From Tenrec ecaudatus (Eukaryota; Chordata; Mammalia; Afrosoricida; Tenrecidae), in contig NC_134541.1 of NCBI RefSeq assembly GCF_050624435.1, positions 105,458,805 through 105,522,804 on the forward strand: a DNA stretch of 64,000 bases. Direction: 5' to 3'. This document shows, one piece after another, positions 54,281-63,937 of the stretch (its first letter is position 1; each line of letters opens with the position of its first letter). The position numbers and the translations under genes are program-made. Under the pieces are notes generated by a model, which worked only from the letters and a program-made list of their open reading frames with translations, was not told the origin of the DNA and searched no databases.

Positions 54281-54775
54281 GCTGTTGGGTACTGTCAAGT
54301 CAGTTCTGACTCATCCTGATCTCTGCAATCAACACCATCCGTGGTTTGAGCCCATTGCTGCAGCCACTGTGTCCAGCCATCTCATCCAGGGCCTTTCTGA
54401 TTTTGGCTGCCTTGCTAATTTACCAAGCATGCTGTCCTTCTCCAGGGACTGGTCCCTCTTGATAACATTTCCAAAGTACGTAAGACAAAGTCTCACTTCT
54501 AAAGAACTTTCTGGCTGTATTCTTCCAAGACATATTTGCTGGTTCTTTTGGCGATTTGTGACTTCTTGTGATATTCCTTGCCAGCATCATCCTTCAAATT
54601 CATCGACTCTTCTTCAGTTTTCCTTATTCCACGCCCAACTTTCACATGCGTCAAAGGAAGTGGACAATGCCAGGGCTTGGGTCAGGTGCACCTTAGTCCT
54701 CAAAGTAACATCCCTGCTTTTCAATATTACTTCTAAAGAGGCTTTGTGCAGCAGATTTACCTGGTACTAAAGGAC
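54281..54775 (-). mobile_element. RTE 3' end
   Basis: gctgttgggtactgtcaagt, gcccattgctgcagccactg, accaagcatgctgtccttct, ccagggactggtccctcttg, cttccaagacatatttgctg, cctcaaagtaacatccctgc. The plus strand opposite it holds a 167-residue open frame, an antisense shadow. Confidence 0.88.
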
Positions 54776-54826
54776 CAGGACAAAGTGCAGGTATCTGCCT
54801 TTGCAGCCTCCTGGAGTATCCCAAGA

Positions 54827-55062
54827 GGAGCCCTGGTAGCATAATGGTTATGCCATGTTGCTTATAGTGGTTGGGCTGTGATCCACAAGGTCAGCAGTTT
54901 GAAACCACAAGCCGCTCCTTTGGAGAAAGATGGGACTTTCTACTCCAGTAAAGAGTACCAGTCTCAGAGACCCACAGGGGCAGCCCCACCCTGTTCTATA
55001 GGGTTGCTATGAGTTGGCATTAACTTGAGGCAGTGAGTTTTGAGTTGTTGCTTTTATTGTTG
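54827..55062 (+). mobile_element. AfroSINE, full length
   Basis: ggagccctggtagcataatg, gtcagcagtttgaaaccaca, agatgggactttctactcca, gagacccacaggggcagccc, gggttgctatgagttggcat, ggcagtgagttttgagttgt and a GTT-rich tail. A small insertion near 54860. Confidence 0.88.
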
Positions 55063-55149
55063 TTGTTTATCACATCCCAGGGCCCTCTGGGGGGGTGATA
55101 TCATCCACTTTGGGCAACCCCAGTCTGAAAGCTAGTGGTCTCATGAAAA

Positions 55150-55250
55150 TGACTCCCCATGCTGGTTGTCAGCTTGCTCATCTGTGAATTGAACAAGTTG
55201 GACCAGAAGTCCTCTGCCCAATATCTCTCTTGTTCTCAAATGAGGGTGGC
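55150..55250 (+). repeat. MIR 3' fragment
   Basis: cagcttgctcatctgtgaat, tgaacaagttggaccagaag, cctctgcccaatatctctct match the MIR end (tcatctgtaaaatgg, ggactagatgatctc). Confidence 0.5.
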
Positions 55251-56897
55251 TGAAAGTCCTTGACAATTTCCTTGGATGGTGGTACCATGTACCATCTGCT
55301 GCAGAAGGAAAATAGTAAGCTATGTTTTCCTACATCAACCACACACCCCTTGAAAGAGCATGGGATCCAAGCTGTTGCTAAGAACCACATTCAACATTCT
55401 GGAAGGTACACTTTGGAACTGCCAGTAATGCGCGGGAGCAGGGAAGCGATGGGCTTGGTTTCTCCCACCTGATTCAGCTCCCTGGAAAAGACTATGATTG
55501 ATGGGGGGGCTGCCCAACAGAATGAGGATTCTGTTGAACAGCCTATGCAAATGGCCATGTAACAATCACTTAAAATAATTAGGCCCTTATAAAATGACCA
55601 TATGTCGTCATTCTGAATAATTATATTAAACTGCAAAGGAGTCCTCCCTCCCCAGCCTCCCTCTCCATCCTGAAGGGTACCTGAGCACTGCAGAGACAGC
55701 AGGTAATTAAATGCTCATTTCTCAAAAAGAAGAAGAAAAGTGGAAAGAGAAGAAAAGTAATTTCTTGCCCGTGTGAATGCCTCATACTCACACCAGTCTG
55801 GCTTAAATGTTCTCATGTTACAAAAACAAAACAAAAATAAGGTCTAGAACTAAATTCATCCCTGTGGTTCCATTTTCAGCCCACCATGTCAATCAGGGGA
55901 ATAACCCCACCGCAAGAGTACTTATCATCTTAGCACAATCAATCCTTTGAGATCGAAACCCCAGCCTTGAGCCAAGGTCAAAGTTCAGGAGGCAGCGGGA
56001 AGCAGGACACTGGAAACAGGGAAGAAGTGGGATGAGTAATGGGACGTCGAGGGGACTGCCGGGATGAGTGGGCCCAGCCTGCAGGGGAATGTTGAATGGA
56101 AAACCGATGGCACACCCTGTGAACCTTCCCTCAACGAACAATAAAATATTTACCCCAAAATCCCCAGAAACAAAACATGGAGCAAGATGAAGAGTCTTGA
56201 GAAGACTTAGCAGTTCTAGGTCTTTCCTGGAAAGTCCTAGCTCCTTCATCTCCAGGAGGGATAAGGAGAACCACTGTGGGGTGGCTGTCCAATCTCGAAG
56301 CAATTGAGCAGCTTCCCTCTACCCATGTTCTCTAAACTTGGAGCTCTGCGATTCCCAGTATTCCTTAGCACCTGGCTGGCTCGGTTTTGGTTGACATATC
56401 CACAGCTTGCTGTACAGCCACCCTGTCGCCCTCATTTCCAGCTGGGATTGCTCCTCAGGGTGGCTGCTAAAGGGAGACTTTGTTTGCCCAACCTTTCTTT
56501 GCGATCATTCCCCGGAGCTTTCCCAGATCTCCAAGCCAGTGAGCCCCCACCTCTTCTTAAACAAAGCAAGCGGAGAAAGACTAGCCCAAACCATGGCTGA
56601 CGTGAACCCAAGGCAAACCCCAGAGATGGCATGGAACAGTGGACTGGCAAGCTGCCCAACCCCTTCTTCTCCCTGCCCACAGAGCACAGCACTCTGATTC
56701 TGTGTCGCATGACAAGGGGAGGGACTCACTGCCAAGATATGTCCGTGTGTTGCTGAGCAGACCTGCTCCCGAGAGAGTTTTCTTTGATGTCATAGTTGTG
56801 GATGTCCATCACCACGCTGCCATTCCCAAGTTGGGGAGCAAAGCTCCCATTTCATCACTGTGAAGGGGAAATGACCTTTCACAGAGAAGGAGGGTCA
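55251..56897. other. Repeat-poor; candidate conserved non-coding DNA at 55.53-55.70 kb
   Basis: 55540-55690 has tatgcaaatggccatgtaac, acttaaaataattaggccc, gaccatatgtcgtcattctg and aataattatattaaactgc, an octamer (ATGCAAAT) and several homeodomain-like words. 55718-55760 is A/G-rich. A 136-residue minus-strand frame (55893-56303) shows no domain. No exon called. Confidence 0.42.
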
Positions 56898-57068
56898 GGA
56901 GGCAGGCACCATGGCTAAGCAAAAAGATGGCAGTTGGAACCCACCCAATGGTCCCTTGGGAGAGAGACCTGGTGAATCGCCACCCCCACCCCCACTTTGG
57001 AAAGATCACAATCTAGAAAACTATTTGAAGTGCTTCTACGGTGGTACATCAGCACAGTGTCGACCAGA
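56898..57068 (+). mobile_element. AfroSINE (diverged)
   Basis: ggaggcaggcaccatggcta, gcagttggaacccacccaat, gatcacaatctagaaaacta, tacatcagcacagtgtcgac. Fits the AfroSINE order loosely. Confidence 0.4.
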
Positions 57069-57149
57069 ATGGGCTCAACGACACCCCAGATCAACAAGAG
57101 GACTGTGGAATGAAGCAAGCACGTCATCAGATCAGTAACCTAAACCTCA

Positions 57150-57364
57150 AACTCCAAACCAAATCCGCCCCCAACAAGTTGAATCTGCCTCACAACAACC
57201 CTATAGAAGGAAACAGAATGGTTCCCCAGCATTTCTGAAACTGCGAATCCTTGTGGGGGTAGACAGTTTCATCGTCCTCTCTTGGTGTGGCTGATGGGTT
57301 TGAACTACCAACCTCATGCTTAGCAGCCCAGTGCTTACCTCACTCCTCCACCAGGGCACCTCTG
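57150..57364 (-). mobile_element. AfroSINE
   Basis: aaccaaatccgcccccaaca, caacaaccctatagaaggaa, gtggctgatgggtttgaact, accaacctcatgcttagcag, cctccaccagggcacct. Confidence 0.75.
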
Positions 57365-57655
57365 ATCAATCGCAGTGGCCTAGATATGCTTGGGAAGGAT
57401 GCAAATGACAAAGTAGTCTGCATGTCCACAAGCCCACCAAGACAGACATTGAGGGAAGGTGACCTCTCTAGTAAGGCATCCTTCGTTAAGCTCAAGTGGG
57501 CAAGTCTTAGCATCCTAGGAGAAAAAGTGCAGGCAAAGAAGTCTCAAAGACAGACAACTGATGTAAGATCAATTCTTCTACCATCAACTTTCATTAAAAA
57601 ATTATACAATAAGATCTCTGCCTAAAATGGGATTCAAATTTCTACTTTTCTTGTC
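57365..57655. other. No recognisable feature
   Basis: A 112-residue plus-strand frame ending at 57625 runs out of the SINE and lacks a domain. Confidence 0.4.
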
Positions 57656-57745
57656 TGTCACACCAGACCTTGGCTCATGGCAACGTCAATGCATTTCCAG
57701 GTGAGCTGTGCTCCATGGGGTTTTCAGTGACTGGGACCTTTCAGA
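57656..57745 (-). mobile_element. AfroSINE tail fragment (older subtype)
   Basis: accttggctcatggcaacgt, gagctgtgctccatggggtt, ttcagtgactgggaccttt. This subtype carries gctccatggggttttc instead of cccacaggggcag. Confidence 0.5.
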
Positions 57746-57869
57746 AGGGAACAGCCCGGCCTTTCTGCCAAAGTACTTCTAAGAAGTCTTGAAAGTACCA
57801 GCTAAGTTCCATCAAACCAAACTCATTGATTGCCAGAGAGTCTACTGTGAGCCCTGGTTACCCTTACCA

Positions 57870-58142
57870 CTAGTCCAGCCAGAATGCTCCTTAGAGGCCA
57901 AGAGGGCAAGACTACATGTCTCATGTACTTTAAGCATGTGACAGGAGAGACCAATCCCCAGAGAAGGACATCACACTTGGTAAAGTAGAGGGGTAGCCCA
58001 AAAGAGGAAGCCCTTTGCCGAGATGGGTTGACACCAATGGACTTAAACACAAGTGTGGGGATGGTGCAGGAGGGGGTGGTGTTTCAGTCCATGGCACATA
58101 GGGTAGCTAGGAGCAACTAAATGACCCCTAACAACATCAACA
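57870..58142 (+). mobile_element. RTE 3' end (short)
   Basis: agccagaatgctccttagag, gaaggacatcacacttggta, aagtagaggggtagcccaaa, gagatgggttgacaccaatg, taaatgacccctaacaacat. The tail meets an AfroSINE of opposite orientation. Confidence 0.8.
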
Positions 58143-58300
58143 ATAGGATAAAGTAGGACTCTCTCTGTGGGTTTCTCAGGCTGGACACCTTTACAGGAGC
58201 AGGCAGCCTCACCTTTCACCCACACAGTGGCCGGTGGGTTTGAACTACTGGCCTATGGGTTGCAGCCCAATGCATGATCCCCCTCCTCCACCTTGGGGAT
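58143..58300 (-). mobile_element. AfroSINE
   Basis: ggataaagtaggactctctc, tgggtttctcaggctggaca, cagtggccggtgggtttgaa, ctactggcctatgggttgca. The extreme head is decayed. Confidence 0.65.
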
Positions 58301-59035
58301 CCACTAGGGTTTCCTTGAAATTCCACACTGTCTTGGTAAACAGTATATGGTTTGACCCAAAGGATCACGTGATTTGCGAAAAATCCCGAAGTTCTTAAAA
58401 CGATCAAGAACAAAGTCGTAGCCGTGCCTGGCAGGGGCCTTCTTGCCATGCGACTGTATCAGGCACTAGTGTGAGATCTGATGGATGACAACCACATGAC
58501 TGGCTCCCAGATGCACAGCCTCGTCACTCATATTTTTATCCCCTTCACGAACAGCCTATTTTGAACTTTGCTGAGTGACAGAGAACAGCAGACATGACAC
58601 ATTGCAGTCAGAACGACTGGAAGTCAAGCTTCCCTGGACGCAGCATCCTTAAAGGGTGGCCTCCCCCGACCATGGCTTGCTTCCACACAGAGCAGGAGAC
58701 AGCTCGGGGGTGATGTGAGGACATGCAAGACCCAAGGTCTTTACATGAGCCTGCAGGAGGAGCGACAAGGAAAGAGGACCGCTTCACAACCCGCCTTTCT
58801 GGAAGGTGCGAACGGGTTGACTCTTAATTAAATATCAAAAACTCTGCTTCTTTTCCAAAATAGGAAAAAAAGAAATACATATTCACCATCCTTTCTCTTT
58901 TTTAAAATGGAGGCAATTATAGGATCCTAAAGTGATGGGGGGACGTGCAAGGGCTCTCTGGGACATCTGTGGGCGGGGCTCCCAAACTGAAGACACTTTC
59001 ATGCCATCCTCATTCCCATGCTTGTCTGTCGTCCT
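58301..59035. other. No recognisable feature
   Basis: No gene or repeat assigned. Confidence 0.4.
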
Positions 59036-59235
59036 GAAACCAAACTCCAACTGAATGCCCCGCAACAGGTTCATTCTGACTCATGGACAACTGCTCCTAT
59101 GGGTTTCTGAGATTATAACTCTTTATGGGAGTAGAAAGTCTCATCTTTCTCCCGCCCAGCAGCTGGTGGTTTTGAGTCACTGACCTTGCGGTTCACAGAC
59201 CAATTCATAACCCACTATGCCACCAGGAATCCCTT
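59036..59235 (-). mobile_element. AfroSINE, full length
   Basis: gaaaccaaactccaactgaa, gattataactctttatggga, gcagctggtggttttgagtc, actgaccttgcggttcacag, ctatgccaccaggaatccc. Confidence 0.85.
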
Positions 59236-59350
59236 TAATTGTCAATATCAGCCACAAAGTCAAAGTGAAAGCGACCCCTCACCCAGCAAAATCAGATCAT
59301 TGTGGCCCCCAGAGTTTGCGTTGGCTAATTTTCAGAAAGAGATCATCAGG
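59236..59350 (-). mobile_element. RTE-derived composite element, part 1 (host of the nest)
   Basis: gttggctaattttcagaaag and agatcatcagg are the composite element in reverse (compare 23300-23330 and 2795-2820). It is interrupted by the LTR and continues at 59907. Confidence 0.6.
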
Positions 59351-59911
59351 TGTGGTAGTTACATAATCTGGTGTCAATTTGAGGATTCAGAGTGTAGGGG
59401 TGAGTCTAGCTTGTTAATCAGGATATAGCCAATGGACTCCGTGTGGGCATGGCCTTCTCCTGAGGATTCTGGAAACTCCTGTTATCTACCTTGGAGGAGG
59501 GGGACACTTTCTGTCTCTCTTTGCTCACTCCCTGCAAGATATCACTGAGGAGAAGCCACATGGACTTACCCTGATGCATCCAGAGCCCTGAGAGTTAGAG
59601 AAGCCAGGTGGGGATCCTTGACAACCATGAGATGCTTACGATGTCACTGGATTCACAAGACTTCCCACCCCCTGGCCTGTGATCTTCCTGTGTTCTGTGT
59701 CATTGCATGTGTTGCATGAGTCTGAAGAAGATTTTATAGATTAGTATGGGACATCTTGGCTAATATCGGATGTATGGATTTGATCTGGACTGGGCTGGAT
59801 GTTTTTCAATATTCTCAATATTCAATTGCTCTTGGTTATAAGGCTCTTTCCTATACACATATGAGTGTCTGTGAATTTGTTTCTCTAGTCTACCCAGACT
59901 AAAACATCAGG
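59346..59911. mobile_element. Solo LTR, copy 3, with 5-bp target duplication
   Basis: The element is 59351-59906 (TGTGGTAGTTACATAATCTG ... CTACCCAGACTAAAACA). tcagg is found on both sides (59346-59350 and 59907-59911), the 5-bp duplication typical of LTR retrotransposon integration. No internal retroviral genes remain, so it is a recombined solo LTR. Best preserved of the three copies. Confidence 0.85.
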
Positions 59912-59970
59912 CCTTTCTTCCTAGTTTGTCTTACTCTGGAAGCTCTACTTAAATCTGTTCAGCATTATCC
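59907..59970 (-). mobile_element. RTE-derived composite element, part 2
   Basis: tcaggcctttcttcctagtt, tgtcttactctggaagctct, acttaaatctgttcagcat. A further piece follows the AfroSINE (ttcagtatcctagtag at 60165). Confidence 0.7.
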
Positions 59971-60164
59971 CAATGCCGGTGGGTCAATGTAAACTCACAG
60001 CTGTGCAGCACAGAGCAGCGCTGTTGCCTAGCATTTCCAAGTCTGCAAATCCTATGGGAACAAAAAGCCTCATCTTACTCCTTCGGAGTGGTTGGTGGGT
60101 TTGAACCATTGAGCTGTTGATTGTCAACCCAATATTTAAACCACAGCCTCAGTAGGGTCCCTTT
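59971..60164 (-). mobile_element. AfroSINE nested in the composite element
   Basis: caatgccggtgggtcaatgt, agtctgcaaatcctatggga, tggttggtgggtttgaacca, ttgagctgttgattgtcaac. Flanks ttcagcattatcc (59958-59970) and ttcagtatcc (60165-60174) look like a decayed target duplication. Confidence 0.8.
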
Positions 60165-60174
60165 TTCAGTATCC

Positions 60175-60394
60175 TAGTAGCTCTCTAATAGTTTCTTTTT
60201 TAAAAAAAGTCTCACGCATGCTATTTAATTACTCATTTTAATGATGAATAAGAAATAATGTATATTTGAAGAGTCTTGATGTTCTAGGAAAAACATTTTT
60301 ATTGCAGTACAATTAATAGCAGTATTAAACATGTATTCCTGTATCCCCAGTGATATGTGTAATGCTTTGTGGAAGATTAGCAAGGCAAAACTCT
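60175..60394. other. AT-rich stretch
   Basis: ctatttaattactcatttta and gtacaattaatagcag. It may be an old L1 remnant or conserved non-coding DNA. I cannot decide. Confidence 0.35.
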
Positions 60395-60505
60395 TGTTTT
60401 CAAATAAGGAAAAAGAGAAAGAATGTCATTTGCTCAAAGGCACACTGTAAATATAAAACTGGTTTAGGGATAGATATCAAATCCCCTTAGTCAAAATCAG
60501 AAAAG
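60395..60505 (-). repeat. MIR
   Basis: caaataaggaaaaagagaaa, tcatttgctcaaaggcacac, gatagatatcaaatcccctt follow MIR in antisense (gaggaaactgag, acttgcccaaggtcacac, gaacccaggtc). Confidence 0.5.
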
Positions 60506-60689
60506 CATTTTCTCCATCTCCTCTGCCCTCCCACTCCTAACCACCCCCCACCCTTATTCCACCATCTAGGTGACAGGCCCTTTAAGAGGAAGCTGCTCTA
60601 AATCAAGTTTCCTTAACACACACAGCCACAGACCAGGTCAGACTCCTGGTTGTGTGTAGTGAGAGAAAGAGCCCCACCTACAAAACAGG

Positions 60690-60885
60690 CCACACCTGGT
60701 TTTAAGGCTACGTGGTTGGGCTGCTAACTGCAAGGTCAGCAGTTTGAAACTCCCAGCCTCTCCTAAGTAGAAAGAGGAGGCTGTCCACTCCTGTAAAGAG
60801 TTAGAGTCTCAGAAACTCCCAGGAGCAGTTCTGCCCTGTCCTAGTAAGTCAGCATCAACTCCAGGGTGGTAAGTTTTGTTTTGTT
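60690..60885 (+). mobile_element. AfroSINE (cluster copy 1)
   Basis: ctacgtggttgggctgctaa, ggtcagcagtttgaaactcc, gaggctgtccactcctgtaa, cccaggagcagttctgccct, ggtggtaagttttgttttgt. Confidence 0.75.
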
Positions 60886-60892
60886 TTTTTTT

Positions 60893-61085
60893 TTTTGGAG
60901 CTGCAGTTGGTCAAGCACTTAGCTGATAATGGAAAGGTTTGGGGTTTGAGTCCACCACCTGCTCTGCAGATTAAAGACCTGGAGGTCTGCCCCCACAAAC
61001 ATTACCGCCAAGAAAACCGAGCCCTGGAGCGGTTCTGCTGTCTCTCGTGGGTCAACGCCCAACCACAATGAAGGCAGAGGGTGGA
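60893..61085 (+). mobile_element. AfroSINE (cluster copy 2)
   Basis: tttggagctgcagttggtca, agcacttagctgataatgga, ggggtttgagtccaccacct, gccaagaaaaccgagccctg, gagcggttctgctgtctctc. It follows copy 1 after a T-run. Confidence 0.65.
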
Positions 61086-61190
61086 ATGACAGCAAAGGTA
61101 GCAGGCATCTATTGAGCATTTGGAGGGCTAAGTCTCCCACATGTTGTTCCACAAAAATTCGCTCAACATTTCCATTGTACCCTCTGTACA

Positions 61191-61370
61191 CTGAGGTGCC
61201 CTGGTGGCCGAGTGGTAACATGTTGGGCTGGGTGCCACATGGTTAGCAGTTTGAAACCACCAACAGCTCTTTCTGAGGGAGAAAGTCCAGGATCTCTAGT
61301 CCTGCAAACAGTTACAGGCTCAGAAACGCACAGGGCTGTGCTGACTCAGCATGGATCCTGGTAGGGAGAT
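61191..61370 (+). mobile_element. AfroSINE (cluster copy 3)
   Basis: tgaggtgccctggtggccga, gtggtaacatgttgggctgg, tggttagcagtttgaaacca, gttacaggctcagaaacgca, gtgctgactcagcatggatc. Confidence 0.75.
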
Positions 61371-61374
61371 GCTG

Positions 61375-61459
61375 AGTCTGAGGAGCCAAGGGCCCCTCTA
61401 CTAACCAGCATGTCCGCTGTTCAAACTGGCAGCTCCACAGGCAAAAAAAAAAAAAAAAT
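61375..61459 (+). mobile_element. AfroSINE (cluster copy 4, head only) with A-run
   Basis: tgaggagccaagggcccctc, tactaaccagcatgtccgct, gttcaaactggcagctcca then an A-run (61443-61458). Confidence 0.5.
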
Positions 61460-61721
61460 GCCTGGCGGGTGTGTGGAGGGTGTCTTACTTTACTGAAGAG
61501 GGCAAGGAGACCCTCAGGAAGGAAGGTGCTGTGGGTTGAAATCAGCTGGCTGGCATTCCACACCAACCATGCCCATCTTGAAATCCACAGCACTCTGTGA
61601 CCCAGAGGAGCCCACGATCTCAGGCAGGCAGCCTGAACGCTTCATCGCCAGACAAGTTGGAAAGGGGAAGAACACGTATACACAGACACGCAAATTAAAG
61701 ACTATTCCGAAACTCTCAACT

Positions 61722-61922
61722 CAGTACTAGCAAGTCACTTCCAACTCACAGTGACTCAGCACAGTTGGGGAGAATTGTCCTTGTGGGTTCCCAAGACGAA
61801 CTCTTTTGGGGAGTAGAAAGCCTATCGTTCTCTCACCTCCCTCAAAGTGGCTGGTAGTTTTGAACTGCTGACTTTGTGATTGTAGCCCAATGTGTAACCC
61901 ATGAGGACCCCAGGACTCCTTG
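61722..61922 (-). mobile_element. AfroSINE, full length
   Basis: agtactagcaagtcacttcc, gaattgtccttgtgggttcc, ggtagttttgaactgctgac, tttgtgattgtagcccaatg, accccaggactcc. Confidence 0.85.
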
Positions 61923-62204
61923 TTCCATAAGGAGCCGTGCGTAGTTATTCCACAACTAGTCATGCATGCATCACCGAGATATGTTTTTAAATCAAAACAA
62001 GCCGTGGGAGGCACAGGCAAAGACAACTACCTAAATGGAATCGCCCATCCCCTTCTCCAGAACCTACTCCAATCAACCAGAACCCACAATAAACCATAAG
62101 GATGCCATTTGCTTAGCATAATCGGAAGACTATATAAAGTACACTGTAACTAAAAATAATTTGCAATTTGAAAACTCACCCCATGGGTATCACTTTGTTA
62201 CACC

Positions 62205-62275
62205 CATGTCTGGAGGCTTAAATACCAGCAGGGTCACCCATGCTGGGTCAATGTCAGCTAAACCTCCAGTCTTAG
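62205..62275 (+). mobile_element. RTE 5'-region fragment
   Basis: gtctggaggcttaaatacca and gcagggtcacccatgctggg match the composite-element start at 14850-14880. Isolated. Confidence 0.45.
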
Positions 62276-62379
62276 GTAGACAATGAATAGCCTGATGGTT
62301 CACTTCCTACCATTAGCCAGTGGGAACTCTACAAATCACAATAGAGCTTACAAAAGAGTGCTCGAAAATGAGTCCTTGT

Positions 62380-62628
62380 GCTCCAATGTTCATCGAGCAC
62401 AGTTCACAATTGCAAGGAGTTGGAAACAACCCAAATTTCCATCAACAGATGAATGGGTTAAACAACTGTGGTACATCTGTCCAATGGAGTACTACCAAGG
62501 GCTCAAGTGGAAAGCACATGTTTTGAGAATGATGATGGCAACAGATGTACAAATGTGCTTGACACCATGCATGGATGTATGGATTGTGATAAGACTTGTA
62601 TGAGCCCTAATAAAATGATTTTTTTAAA
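62380..62628 (+). mobile_element. L1 ORF2 C-terminus fused to L1 3' end
   Basis: 62398-62496 translates to SWKQPKFPSTDEWVKQLWY followed by MEYY, the conserved C-terminal ORF2 motif. Directly after it comes gggctcaagtggaaagcaca and tttgagaatgatgatggcaa, the last 130 bases of the L1 3' UTR, ending in AATAAA (62609-62614). Most of the 3' UTR is missing. Confidence 0.85.
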
Positions 62629-62814
62629 GAACATGAGCCCTTGGGGTAGGGAGACCCTCAACTGCCCAGTGACGACAACACTGGACTCAGGCCTGGCGAT
62701 GATTATGCTGAAGGGCCAGGGCCAGGAAATGGTTCCTTAACCAGGGCATGAGGCCACCATGAGCCAGGCTGAACTTGTCCGAAAAGAGCGGATGTGAAAC
62801 ACAGTCTGTCTTCC

Positions 62815-62868
62815 AGCAGGGTTCTCTCTCTCCCACCAAGAGCAGCTGGTGGGTTTGAACACTGCAGT
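62815..62868 (-). mobile_element. AfroSINE fragment
   Basis: ccaccaagagcagctggtgg then gtttgaacactgcag. Only the middle to head survives. Confidence 0.45.
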
Positions 62869-62887
62869 CCCAAGGAGAAGAAGAAGC

Positions 62888-63050
62888 CAACACAAACTCA
62901 CTGCCTTTGAGTTTATTCGGACTCCCAGTGACTCTGTAGGAGCGAATTGAATGGCCCTGTGGGTTTGTAAGACTGGAACTCTTTATGGGAGTAAGAAGCT
63001 TCAGCTTCTTCCCCTAGAGTGGCTGGTGGTTTCAGACAGCTCATCAGGTA
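62888..63050 (-). mobile_element. AfroSINE (head missing)
   Basis: acacaaactcactgcctttg, aatggccctgtgggtttgta, gactggaactctttatggga, ccctagagtggctggtggtt. Confidence 0.7.
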
Positions 63051-63474
63051 GAGATTCTAATTTCTGGGGGTATTTTCAGAAGTCAGTTGGGCATCCTGGA
63101 TATCAAAGAAAACTGAACGTGTTCAGAGAAAGACATACTATTTTATGGACTAAGTTGCCAGAGTACTACAGGTCCCACTTGACTGTGTAGGACCCAGAGA
63201 GAAAACTCTGCTGATGGGGGGAATGTTAGGAAATGAGCAGTCCTACTTAAATCAGAACCGCCACCAGTCAGCAGTCCTCACCGACCTTTCTCTGCCTGTT
63301 ATTTAGGTAAGATGGGTTGGGTATTAATATTAGACCTCTTTCTATAGCACGTCAACCTGTCCTCTCCGCCTCTCAGACTAACACAGCTGAGGAGGAGCGA
63401 ACTGGCCATCTAATTCTGAAAAAAAAAAAATAGCCAATGGAAATTCTGCTGTGAGTCACAGTGGATCATCATCC
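63051..63474. other. No recognisable feature
   Basis: An A-run at 63420-63430. No gene or repeat assigned. Confidence 0.4.
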
Positions 63475-63645
63475 CATTCACTTGCTTTGGACAGGTCAAC
63501 AGGAAGGTCCAATCCCTGGAAGAGACCATCATGCTTGGTGAAGGAGAGTGACATCAGTGAGCAAGTGAGCAAGCGAGACCATCTGTGGGATGGAGTGGCA
63601 CAATAGATGCAGTAATGGACTCGGGCTGCAGCAACCATAAGGGCA
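63475..63645 (+). mobile_element. RTE 3' fragment
   Basis: ttgctttggacaggtcaaca, ggtccaatccctggaagaga, ccatcatgcttggtgaagga, gggatggagtggcacaatag. Confidence 0.7.
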
Positions 63646-63654
63646 GTATCCACA

Positions 63655-63842
63655 GGGGTAGTACTCACTGCCCTCGAGTTGATAGCAATTTGTAGCGACT
63701 CTATAGGACAAGGTAGAACTGCCCTCTATGGGTTTCCAAGACTGTAGCTCTTTATGGGAGCAGAAAGCCTCATCTCTCTCTCTTGATTAGAAATGTTGGC
63801 CTTGTTGTTAGCAGCCCCATGCATAACCCACTTTGCCAGATG
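63655..63842 (-). mobile_element. AfroSINE
   Basis: gtactcactgccctcgagtt, ctctatgggtttccaagact, gtagctctttatgggagcag, ttgttagcagccccatgcat. It directly follows the RTE fragment, in opposite orientation. Confidence 0.8.
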
Positions 63843-63891
63843 TGGTAATGTTTAGTTCAGTGGTTCATAGGGCTTTCATGAGTCAAGAGCT

Positions 63892-63892
<1 letters not shown>

Positions 63893-63933
<41 letters not shown>
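63893..63933. repeat. (CT)n microsatellite
   Basis: About 20 CT units, then ccctccct and a short TATA/TGTG stretch and (ATCC)-like repeats to the window end. Confidence 0.95.

Positions 63934-63937
<4 letters not shown>

Noticed and set aside
54267..54770. 167-residue plus-strand open frame
   Set aside because: Exactly antisense to an RTE 3' end, with the same antisense register in other RTE copies.
54827..54930. tRNA-like head of AfroSINEs as tRNA genes
   Set aside because: Box A and box B words are present, but no intact cloverleaf or anticodon arm is kept and the sequence continues into a SINE body.
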